A program made the position numbers and the translations under genes. The notes under the pieces were generated by a model. That model was not told the origin of the DNA, ran no database searches, and saw only the letters and a program-made list of their open reading frames with translations. A DNA stretch of 64,000 nt from Halobacillus dabanensis (GTDB lineage Bacteria > Bacillota > Bacilli > Bacillales > Halobacillaceae), in contig NZ_FOSB01000013.1 in NCBI RefSeq assembly GCF_900114165.1, forward strand, positions 16,587 through 80,586, read 5' to 3'. The first letter of the stretch is position 1, and every line of letters begins with the position of its first letter. This document shows, piece after piece, positions 40,619-48,153 of the stretch.

Positions 40619-41097
40619 GACGGTATTCTTGAAGACTCAATTTCGAGACTTTTGTTTAAGTGGATAAGGCTGCGGGGAATAACTCGCTTTCCGCGGGAGC
40701 GCGTTGAGCCTCCTCGGACACTGCGTCCTGCTGGGTCTCACCTAGCACTTTTTTCCCACAGGAGTCTCGCCATTCCCCTCCGCCCCTTGCCATATGAGTT
40801 GCTCGTAATCGCCCTACAATACCCCGCCATAAATGGACGGAGAATAGCATTTCCAGCCTGTGATTACAGCAATTTCACCTACATTTAGCTCCCTTTACAT
40901 GAAGGTGGTTTCGAGTATCATTCTACCGTATGGTGGTCTGGAAAACGGGGAGACTCCTGTGGATGAACATGATAGGTGAGATCCCGGAAGACGAAGTCTG
41001 AGGAAGCTCACCACATGCCCACGGAAATGACCCGTTTTCCAGACCACCATCTTCCCACACAAAAGTCTCGAAACCGAGTCTTACGGAATAGGGAGCT
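40619..41097 (-). repeat. Dispersed element, right inverted copy (~480 bp)
   Basis: Reverse-complement partner of 37104-37580: its right end AGTCTTACGGAATAGGGAGC and GATGGTGGTCTGGAAAACGG (read on the minus strand) pair with the start of the left copy, and GGTATTCTTGAAGACTCAAT pairs with its end. Divergence is scattered point changes and small indels, by eye on the order of 10-20 percent. No gene inside. Confidence 0.9.
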
Positions 41098-41119
41098 TAT
41101 GTTGAACAATGAGAGCTAC

Positions 41120-41152
41120 AAAAACGGAATGGCTTTATGCCATTCCGTTTTT
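41120..41152. terminator. Terminator of the aconitase gene
   Basis: AAAAACGGAATGGC / GCCATTCCGTTTTT stem, TTTAT loop. Confidence 0.88.
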
Positions 41153-41155
41153 GGA

Positions 41156-43105
41156 TTAATCCTCTAATCGATTTTTCACCCAGTTGATCAAACCGCCCAT
41201 TTGCATAATTTCAATTTGACGATCAGAAAGGGCATGCTCGAGCTTCAAAGTCTTGTCTTTGCCTTTGATCTCCACCTCTATTTGAGAAGATTGTTTAATC
41301 TTATCACGCAGACCTTTGAATACTAAAACGTCACCTTGTTCAAGTTCCTCCAAATCTTTCCCATCTACAAAAGTAAGTGGTAAGACACCGAAGTTGGCCA
41401 AGTTTTGCCAGTGAATCCGAGCAAAGTCTTTGACGATTGCGACCTTAAGCCCCAAATATTTTGGTGCTAACGCTGCGTGCTCACGACTTGATCCCTGACC
41501 ATAGTTCATACCAGCGACAACCGCATGGCCGCCTTGCTCCCTTATTTCCATTGCCCGATCATGATAGGTTTCATCGACAATTTCAAATGTGAACTTACTG
41601 ATTTCCGGGAGATTACTTCGATATGGCAGGACACGTGCACCACCTGCTAATATTTCATCTGTTGAAATGTCATCTCCCATCTTCAATAATACAGGAAGTT
41701 CCATGTCGTTCGGAAGCTCATCCATTTCAGGAATGGAAGCAACGTTTGGACCTTTTACAAGCTCAACATCTTTTGCTTCTTCAAGTGGAAGTGGTTCGTC
41801 GAGCAGTCTAGTATCTACAGTCGGATTATCTAAATCCTTCACGTCAGGGAAATCAAAACCAGCCTTCCGCGGGTCCGTAATTTTTCCGTTCAATGCAGAG
41901 ACAGCAGCTGTTTCCGGACTGCTCAGGAACACACTGTCTTCTTTAGTACCGGAACGTCCTGGGAAGTTCCGTGGTGTAGTTCGCAAACTATTTCTACCTG
42001 TAGCTGGTGCCTGCCCCATTCCGATACAACCATTACAGCCAGCCTGGTGTAAGCGACCACCCGCCTGCAGGAAGTTTGCGATATGTCCCTCTTGAGATAA
42101 ATCAATCAACATCTGTCTGGATGTCGGGTTGAGGTCGAACGAAACACCATCCGCAATGTGACGTCCTTCTACTATTTTGGATGCGATGGCAAAATCACGG
42201 TATCCTGGGTTTGCCGAAGAACCAATGTAGGATTGATAAATCGGTTCGCCTTCTATTTCTTCAATAGGCACCACATTCCCTGGACTTGAAGGCTTCGCTA
42301 CCATCGGCCCTAAAGATGATAGATCGAGCTCATCGTGGACATCATACTTGGCATCATCGTCAGCAATTAGTTCTACCCATTCATCTTCTCTTCCCTGGAG
42401 CTTCATAAAGCGCTTCGTCTCTTCATCAGAAGGGAAGACTGTCCCTGTCGCTCCCAGCTCAGCTCCCATGTTAGCGATAACGTGACGATCCATAGCTGTT
42501 AAGTTTTTCAATCCTGGGCCGTAATATTCAAAAACGTGGTTGACGCCACCTTTCACTCCGTGTCTTCTCAACATTTCTAAAATGGCATCTTTAGCGCTGA
42601 CCCAATCCGGGAGTTCTCCACTGACTTTGACTCCCCAAACTTTTGGCATTTTCACATAAAATGGCTCACCAGCAATTGCCATAGCGACATCAATCCCGCC
42701 TGCTCCCATTGCAAGCATTCCCATACATCCATTAGCACACGTATGACTGTCAGAACCTAGTAAAGTCTTACCTGGCTTCGCTAAGCGTTGCATATGGACC
42801 GGGTGACTGACCCCATTTCCTGGACGGCTGAAGTGTAACCCGAATCGTTTAGCCGCACTTTCTAGAAAAAGGTGGTCATCAGGATTTTTACTATCCTCCT
42901 GAATTAAGTTATGGTCAACATATTGAGCTGAGGCTTCTGTTTTAGCACGCTCAATTCCCATCGCTTCAAGCTCCAGCATAACCATTGTCCCTGTAGCATC
43001 TTGTGTAAGCGTTTGATCAATTTTTAAACCGATTTCAGATCCCGGAATCATCTCTCCTTCCACCAAATGGTCTTTAATCAATTTTTGTGTGACATTATAA
43101 CCCAC
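41156..43105 (-). CDS. Aconitate hydratase (short, single-chain LeuCD-like type)
   Basis: A 649-residue [4Fe-4S] enzyme interconverting citrate and isocitrate. Cluster cysteines lie in GSDSHTCANG and in GCNGCIGMG (two); the swivel domain from about 470 ends with the active-site GQGSSREHAAL. At about 650 residues it belongs to the Aquifex/mitochondrial-like short class, distinct from the roughly 900-residue CitB/AcnA of B. subtilis, so a second aconitase may exist elsewhere. Homoaconitase or methylaconitase activity cannot be excluded. GTG 43105 lies seven bases after AGGAGG; the ATG two codons before touches that site. Divergent from the NprR-like gene. Confidence 0.88.
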   Translation of the reverse strand: MGYNVTQKLIKDHLVEGEMIPGSEIGLKIDQTLTQDATGTMVMLELEAMGIERAKTEASAQYVDHNLIQEDSKNPDDHLFLESAAKRFGLHFSRPGNGVSHPVHMQRLAKPGKTLLGSDSHTCANGCMGMLAMGAGGIDVAMAIAGEPFYVKMPKVWGVKVSGELPDWVSAKDAILEMLRRHGVKGGVNHVFEYYGPGLKNLTAMDRHVIANMGAELGATGTVFPSDEETKRFMKLQGREDEWVELIADDDAKYDVHDELDLSSLGPMVAKPSSPGNVVPIEEIEGEPIYQSYIGSSANPGYRDFAIASKIVEGRHIADGVSFDLNPTSRQMLIDLSQEGHIANFLQAGGRLHQAGCNGCIGMGQAPATGRNSLRTTPRNFPGRSGTKEDSVFLSSPETAAVSALNGKITDPRKAGFDFPDVKDLDNPTVDTRLLDEPLPLEEAKDVELVKGPNVASIPEMDELPNDMELPVLLKMGDDISTDEILAGGARVLPYRSNLPEISKFTFEIVDETYHDRAMEIREQGGHAVVAGMNYGQGSSREHAALAPKYLGLKVAIVKDFARIHWQNLANFGVLPLTFVDGKDLEELEQGDVLVFKGLRDKIKQSSQIEVEIKGKDKTLKLEHALSDRQIEIMQMGGLINWVKNRLED

Positions 43106-43111
43106 ACCCAT

Positions 43112-43385
43112 TCCTCCTTCTCGCTTTTAATCGCTGACGTTCTTGGTGAAAATAAATTTTCCCTGTACTTTTTATACCCTTAATGTTGTATGATTACTCA
43201 TAGATCCCAAATTTACCCTTTTCAACATCCAAAAACTTGAAATCTATGAAAGTCCCACTTCCAAAGTCCCCTTAAAGGCTTAAAAAATTCATGACTTGGG
43301 AAACTATTGAATATTGTTGAAAATAGCAGAACGAACATGTATTCTAAAGATAGATTTGAAAGAGCAAACACTCTGGCAAATCGAC
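43112..43385. other. Divergent promoter region between aconitase and the quorum-type regulator
   Basis: About 300 bp with no gene. CTATTGAATATTGTTGAAAA-TAG near 43304 is a loose dyad. No PlcR-type box (TATGnAnnnnTnCATA) was recognised by eye. Confidence 0.4.
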
Positions 43386-43397
43386 AGTTGATCAACT
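43386..43397. promoter_or_regulatory. Perfect palindrome before the NprR-like start
   Basis: AGTTGATCAACT, a 12-bp perfect dyad 13 bp upstream of the start codon; candidate autoregulatory operator, judged from position only. Confidence 0.4.
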
Positions 43398-43410
43398 AGG
43401 TGTGTGGAAA

Positions 43411-44691
43411 ATGGAATATGGTAAAGTGCTTCGATTCCATCGTGTAAAACAAGGGCTGACACAAAATCAGCTTGCAGATGGAATAATCTCACCAGCGTAC
43501 CTATCTAAGATTGAGAACGACCAAACCGTTCCTGCGTTCGAGGTACTTGAGCACCTTTACGAACGTCTCGGTCTTGATTTTCACGACTCTTCTTATAACC
43601 ACCCTTCAAAAGAAAAGTTGAAGGAATGGTATGAACTCATTGTCTTCAAAAAAAACGAAGAGTCAAGAAAGTGTATGGAAGAACTCATTCAACAAAAAGA
43701 TACGCTCAATAACCATCATTTGTATATATTTTTTGAATTGTTTCGCATTCGCCATCTGCTGTTAGAAAACGAGGTGGAGAAGGCTTATGAAGCTTGGAAA
43801 GATATCCGTCAATATGAGGATACATTTGATGAAGAGATGGAGTATTATTTCCATTTAGGATCAGGGCTTGTCCTTTATTACCAGGGAGATTACGAAAATT
43901 CCTACCTCCAATTGATGGAAGCAAAGAATCACAGTGTTTCTATCAATTTAGAAGATTGGGAGGAAAGTGATTTATACTATCTTCTTGCATTAAGTGCCAG
44001 CCAAGCGAACAATATTTCTGCTTCTATTTTCAATGCTGATCAAGCATTGACCATTTTCCAGAAGCAATACAACTTGGTCAAAAGCGCTGATTGCCATATT
44101 TTATTAGGCATCAATTACGGAAGATTGAAAAATTACGGCAAAGCACTCGAAAACTATCACTTGGTAAGTAAGATTGCTACCCAAACGAAAGACTATTACC
44201 AATTGGGTTTGGTCTATCACAACATAGGAGTAATCGAGTCTAGAAGAGGAAATTATGAAGCTGCACTAATGAATTATAAAAGGAGTTTTTCGTATAAGTC
44301 AAAAACAGCTTCAGTCCATGAAATCTTCGAAACAATTTATTGCTTAATACTTGAATATTATAAATTAAATGAATTAGAAGATTGTAGCAAATGGATAAAT
44401 GAAGGTTTTTCTTATCTAAATTCCTCTATAAATGATACAACTACAGATGAAATTCACCTAAACATTTATACAATGTTAATTAATAAAGATAATAACGCTG
44501 CTCATTATCTAGAAGGTGTTGCAATCCCTCACTTTCTGGAGAGAAAACAACATCGTTTTGTTATTAGATATTGTCTTATTTTATCAGAATTATTAGAAGC
44601 TGAAAGAAGCTATAAAAAATCTTCTAAATACTTAAGGTTAGCAATTGATTTGTTAAATAAATATTCGAACTTAGGAGGTATGATATTATGA
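43411..44691 (+). CDS. NprR-like RRNPP quorum-sensing regulator (HTH-TPR)
   Basis: A 426-residue cytosolic regulator; NprR of the B. cereus group has 423. Residues 5-62 form an XRE helix-turn-helix (RFHRVKQGLTQNQLADGIIS and PAYLSKIENDQTVP). The rest is helical repeats of TPR type, e.g. ADCHILLGINYGRLKNYGKA followed by LGLVYHNIGVIESRRGNYEA. In this family an imported signalling peptide binds the TPR groove and changes DNA binding. ATG 43411 is eight bases after AGGTG. The last 400 bp are strikingly AT-rich compared with the neighbours, hinting at transfer or fast change. Its TGA overlaps the ATG of a 40-residue exported peptide ORF by 4 nt. Confidence 0.88.
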   Translation: MEYGKVLRFHRVKQGLTQNQLADGIISPAYLSKIENDQTVPAFEVLEHLYERLGLDFHDSSYNHPSKEKLKEWYELIVFKKNEESRKCMEELIQQKDTLNNHHLYIFFELFRIRHLLLENEVEKAYEAWKDIRQYEDTFDEEMEYYFHLGSGLVLYYQGDYENSYLQLMEAKNHSVSINLEDWEESDLYYLLALSASQANNISASIFNADQALTIFQKQYNLVKSADCHILLGINYGRLKNYGKALENYHLVSKIATQTKDYYQLGLVYHNIGVIESRRGNYEAALMNYKRSFSYKSKTASVHEIFETIYCLILEYYKLNELEDCSKWINEGFSYLNSSINDTTTDEIHLNIYTMLINKDNNAAHYLEGVAIPHFLERKQHRFVIRYCLILSELLEAERSYKKSSKYLRLAIDLLNKYSNLGGMIL

Positions 44692-44810
44692 AAAAGTTAA
44701 TAGGTTTTGTAGCTATACTTGGTATTGTTTTTTCTTTAGCAGCAAATGTTTCATACACTGATACTGCTGAAGAATCTCATCCTCGACCACTAGTTGTGGA
44801 TGAAATTTAA
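44688..44810 (+). CDS. Putative signalling propeptide of the NprR-like regulator (40 aa)
   Basis: A 40-residue ORF starting inside the regulator's stop codon (ATGA overlap), with AGGAGG nine bases upstream, placed inside the regulator's last codons. MKKLIGFVAILGIVFSLAAN is a Sec signal peptide (two lysines, hydrophobic core, small residues before a likely cleavage near LAA-NVS or YTDTA). The remaining tail ends EESHPRPLVVDEI. NprX, Phr and PapR precursors have the same form: signal peptide plus a C-terminal region from which a 5-8-residue pheromone is cut. The mature peptide is probably within SHPRPLVVDEI; it does not resemble NprX (SKPDIVG) except for a basic-proline-hydrophobic-acidic order. 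A terminator follows at 44879. Confidence 0.8.
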   Translation: MKKLIGFVAILGIVFSLAANVSYTDTAEESHPRPLVVDEI

Positions 44811-44878
44811 TTTTGTGTGTTAATTCCAATTAACATAAATTAACACCTCCCCTAATCCTATACCTATACAAACTTTTG

Positions 44879-44909
44879 CCTCTACTTTAATAGTAGAGGT
44901 CTTTTTTTA
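44879..44909 (+). terminator. Terminator of the quorum-type cassette
   Basis: CCTCTACT / AGTAGAGG-type stem (CCTCTACTTTAATAGTAGAGG is split as two arms of 8) followed by TCTTTTTTTA, about 70 bp after the peptide ORF. Confidence 0.85.
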
Positions 44910-44959
44910 TTCCTAACAGAATAGCTCTGCTTCACTTCCAAAGAAACAGAGCTTTCTTT

Positions 44960-46366
44960 TTATGACTGTTCTAATTTATCGCGTTCTTTCCAGGCGGAAA
45001 ATCCACCTTTCAAGTTCAAGACATCTTTATGACCATAAGCTTGCAACAAACTTGACGCTATGGCCGACCTTACACCTGACTGGCAGTGGACGATTGGTGT
45101 ACGGCCAGAAGGAACTTCATCGAGGCTCTCCTTCAATTTCCCTAACATGATGTGATAGGCGCCATCTATGTGGTCATCATCCCATTCACTATTATTTCTC
45201 ACGTCGATGATTACGTAATCATCATGATCTTTGTAGTGCTTAGCAAGTTCTTCCGGGGTAATGCTTTCATAGGTTTCCATCCCTCCATAGGCTTCCAGTT
45301 CTGCCATATCCACATACCCGACGAGGTTATCCAAACCGATGGATTCTAAAGAGAGCTTCGTTTGTGATATTTGTTTTTCTGGTCCCACGAGGATGATTTT
45401 TTGATCATAATCTACTAACCACCCCGCCCAATTAGTGAAAGAGCGATTATAAGGAATGTTGATGGTTCCACTTATATGGCCTGCTGCAAACTCTGAGGAT
45501 TTTCTTGTATCAATAATCACATAGGAACTGTTGTGGTAATCTTCTATATCCCGAAGTGCTATTTGCTTGATTTCACGTTCCTTTTCCAGGGATGGACCTT
45601 GTTTATTCATCTTTTTCATCATAGCAAAATACTTCGGCGGTTCAGGTTGACCTTGGAGCAACTCTTCGGTAAATGAACTCTCATCGATGCATTTCAATGC
45701 CCAGTTATTTTCTTTTTCATAACCTACTGTGGAAGATGGAACAGCTCCTAAAGATTTTCCACACGAACTTCCAGCTCCATGCCCTGGCCAAATTTGCACG
45801 TAATCCGGCAGTTTTTTGAATCGTTGAACAGATCGAAACATTTGTTCCGCACCCTTATCGGCTGTTCCTTCTGCTCCTGCCGACTTTTCTAATAAGTCAG
45901 GCCGTCCAACATCGCCTACAAAAACAAAATCTCCTGTAAAAACACCCATAGGGACAGTCGATCCTCCACCTTCATCAGTCAGTAAAAAGGATAGGCTCTC
46001 GGGTGTATGACCTGGTGTATGGATGACATCGATCCTGATATTACCAACGTAAATCTCGTCCCCATCTTTGACTAATTGATGCTCAATTTCATTCAAGTAT
46101 TGATATTTCCAGTCTTCATCTCCTTCGTCGGAAACGTAAAGTTTAGCTCCTTTTTCGTTCGCCAGCTCTCTTGCTCCTGAAAGAAAATCCGCATGTATAT
46201 GTGTTTCTGCTGCTTTTGAAAGATTAAACCCCTCTTTTTTTGCTGTTTCATAATAAGCAGTAAGGTCTCTGGCGGGATCGATCACTATCGCTTCTCCTGT
46301 CTTTTGGCATCCGATCATATAAGACATTTGTGCTAATCCTTCATCAAAATAAGATTTAAAAAACAT
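44960..46366 (-). CDS. Metallo-beta-lactamase-fold hydrolase with two rhodanese domains (persulfide-dioxygenase-like)
   Basis: A 468-residue cytosolic protein. The MBL domain (1-250) has H56-x-H58-x-D60 (THIHADFLSG), HTPGHTPES, GDFVFVGDVGRPD and WPGHGAGSSCG as metal ligands, as in ETHE1-type persulfide dioxygenases. Two rhodanese domains follow (about 270-365 and 370-465). Only the second has the catalytic cysteine (VHCQSGVRS); the first has lost it (LVGPEKQ). The likely role is oxidation of persulfides and sulfane sulfur transfer. Single gene, converging on the quorum cassette. Confidence 0.87.
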   Translation of the reverse strand: MFFKSYFDEGLAQMSYMIGCQKTGEAIVIDPARDLTAYYETAKKEGFNLSKAAETHIHADFLSGARELANEKGAKLYVSDEGDEDWKYQYLNEIEHQLVKDGDEIYVGNIRIDVIHTPGHTPESLSFLLTDEGGGSTVPMGVFTGDFVFVGDVGRPDLLEKSAGAEGTADKGAEQMFRSVQRFKKLPDYVQIWPGHGAGSSCGKSLGAVPSSTVGYEKENNWALKCIDESSFTEELLQGQPEPPKYFAMMKKMNKQGPSLEKEREIKQIALRDIEDYHNSSYVIIDTRKSSEFAAGHISGTINIPYNRSFTNWAGWLVDYDQKIILVGPEKQISQTKLSLESIGLDNLVGYVDMAELEAYGGMETYESITPEELAKHYKDHDDYVIIDVRNNSEWDDDHIDGAYHIMLGKLKESLDEVPSGRTPIVHCQSGVRSAIASSLLQAYGHKDVLNLKGGFSAWKERDKLEQS

Positions 46367-46477
46367 CGCAAGCCCTCCATATGCAATTTATCCTTACTAT
46401 GTAACATACCCGCACACGTATAAAGGAAACATAATCCCTCTTAGTATTTCCCCTTTTTCAAATCAAATCCTCCAAAA

Positions 46478-46774
46478 AACGCTCCCTATTCTTTATCTCG
46501 AAATAACCTTCAAGTAAAGGGAGCATAATGTAAGTGAAAGTGTGGTGATTACGGCTAATTGTTATTCTCCCTCTCCTTATGGCAGGGTTATTGTTATGCG
46601 ATTTCGAGTAACTCATACGGCAAGGGTCTTGGGGGAAGGAGCGAGGCGAGACCCCGCAAGGCTTTAGCCTGAGGAAGCTTGCCAGTTCCCTCGCAGGAAA
46701 GCGAGTCCTTCCCCCCACGACCCTTAAACTCCCACAAACATCTCGAAATCGAGTCTTCAAGAATACTGCCATAT
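46478..46774 (-). repeat. Dispersed element, half-length copy
   Basis: Contains GCTCCCTATTCTTTATCTCG at the left, the AAGTAAAGGGAGCATAATGT block, the palindromic domain CTTGGGGGAAGGAG...CTTCCCCCCACGACC, and the right end TCTCGAAATCGAGTCTTCAA-GAATACTGCC. It lacks the GGTGGTCTGGAAAACGG domain of the 37.1/40.6-kb copies. Together with flanks this explains the gap between 46367 and 46823; no gene. Confidence 0.85.
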
Positions 46775-46801
46775 AGTTTAATAGTTAGGAGACACAATGA
46801 A

Positions 46802-46835
46802 AAAGAGCAGGAGTGTGAGTACACTACTGCTCTTT
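46802..46835. terminator. Hairpin at the end of the DUF6933 gene
   Basis: AAAGAGCAG / CTGCTCTTT stem with a 16-nt loop containing a small inner stem (GTGT/ACAC); overlaps the stop codon. Confidence 0.65.
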
Positions 46836-47333
46836 AAAATAGTTAATAAACGCCTTATGAGGGAATGTGTGCTCTAAATTTAAGAACGGTAAATCCTTAT
46901 TACTGGACTCATTGATTTTAGCTGCATCAATCTCTTCATAGGTTTGACCCTGAACAGAATCCTCAGCGAAAAATTTGATTTCCTTCATCATTCCTAAAAC
47001 CTTACGACTTTTCGTTTTTGTAAAAACAACCTCATCCGCCTTATCCAGCACTTTATCTGCTACCTCTTTTTCAATATCTAATAACTGGAAAAGTTGCTTT
47101 AGTGAGCCTTTGATGACACTGTCCAAATGTTCAAACTGCTGTTTTCTCAACCCGAATAATGTCAAATTCAGACCTGTTGCATTATTCATAAGGATTAAAC
47201 ATTTTCTGCGGTTCAGGGTAACGATATTTGCGTGCCATTGGTATATCTCTGGCACTTCATTGTACTCTTCCACATCCTCTATAGGTTTAGTCAATTCATT
47301 TTGCAACTTTTTTGTAGCTCCGATTACGAACAA
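46824..47333 (-). CDS. DUF6933-type hypothetical protein
   Basis: A 169-residue soluble protein. The pattern IGATKKLQNEL at the start and EIYQWHANIVTLNRRKCLIL MNNATGLNLTLFGLRKQQ (read as two parts) fits the family now called DUF6933, which has no known function. The TTG at 47333 is six bases after GAGGTGG and is preferred over the ATG three codons earlier, which touches that site. No operon partner; a dispersed repeat lies downstream. Confidence 0.68.
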   Translation of the reverse strand: MFVIGATKKLQNELTKPIEDVEEYNEVPEIYQWHANIVTLNRRKCLILMNNATGLNLTLFGLRKQQFEHLDSVIKGSLKQLFQLLDIEKEVADKVLDKADEVVFTKTKSRKVLGMMKEIKFFAEDSVQGQTYEEIDAAKINESSNKDLPFLNLEHTFPHKAFINYFKEQ

Positions 47334-47420
47334 TCCATCCACCTCATTATCAGTTGTCTTGCTCCTATTTTAACGTTTTCGTGTAAAAAAACAAAGAAGA
47401 TATAAAACACCCTTCTTCGT

Positions 47421-48137
47421 TTAAACTTTCGTTCGTCTGGCAAAATCGACGAATTGAAATTTATCCGGTCTATGACGGGATTCCGTGAATTGGAAAGCAG
47501 TCGTATCGGCTAAATACACATAACTCCGGATGACAACCACTTGCTGATGTCCTTTCAAATCGAGAAACTCCTGATCTTCTTCTGTCACTGTCTCGACCAC
47601 GATCTCTTTCTTTGCAAAACTGATTTCAAGGCCCAGTTCATTTTCAATGTATTCATAAAGAGAGTTTTTTGCAATTTCTTTAGTCAAGTCAGGCACAGTA
47701 TCTTGCAGAATATAATCTTTATCTAAAATGATCCGCTCTCCTCCTATTTCCCTGGAACGAACCACCTTCCATACATGGGAAGCCGGATCACAATTCAATT
47801 GTGTGCACACTTGAGAACTCCCTTTATTAAGCGTAAGTTCATGGACATGGGTACGGAAGCTTTTCCCTAAGCGTTCCGATAACTCTTTGAAGCTCGTTAA
47901 GCCTGATACGGGAAATTCAAACTTGTCTCGATCTAGAACGACAGACCCTTTTCCTCGGACTTTTTGAATATAACCATTCTGCGAAAGTAAATTTAAAGCT
48001 TTCCGGATTGTTTCTCTCGATGTTTGGAAGTGACGACTCAGTTCGTGTTCAGAAAGGAGAGTATCCCCTGAGGAATACTCTCCTTTCTGTATATCTTTGA
48101 CAATTTTGTTGTAAATCTCAACATACTTATTTTTCAT
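47421..48137 (-). CDS. treR: Trehalose operon repressor TreR (GntR family)
   Basis: A 238-residue regulator with a GntR winged helix (residues 1-70: YVEIYNKIVKDIQKGEYSSG, LSEHELSRHFQTSRETIRKA) and a UTRA ligand domain (about 85-236). B. subtilis TreR has the same size and is released from DNA by trehalose 6-phosphate. It is the last gene of the tre operon, 16 bp after treA, and TreR-type boxes (TTGTATATACAA) lie at the operon promoter, supporting autoregulation. ATG 48137 gives the family-typical start; the longer ORF overlaps treA. Confidence 0.93.
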   Translation of the reverse strand: MKNKYVEIYNKIVKDIQKGEYSSGDTLLSEHELSRHFQTSRETIRKALNLLSQNGYIQKVRGKGSVVLDRDKFEFPVSGLTSFKELSERLGKSFRTHVHELTLNKGSSQVCTQLNCDPASHVWKVVRSREIGGERIILDKDYILQDTVPDLTKEIAKNSLYEYIENELGLEISFAKKEIVVETVTEEDQEFLDLKGHQQVVVIRSYVYLADTTAFQFTESRHRPDKFQFVDFARRTKV

Positions 48138-48153
48138 TCCACGTCCCCAACCT

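Noticed and set aside
40652-40888. 78-residue ORF inside the right inverted repeat
   Set aside because: Same reason: an open frame created by GC-rich palindromes, with no start signal.
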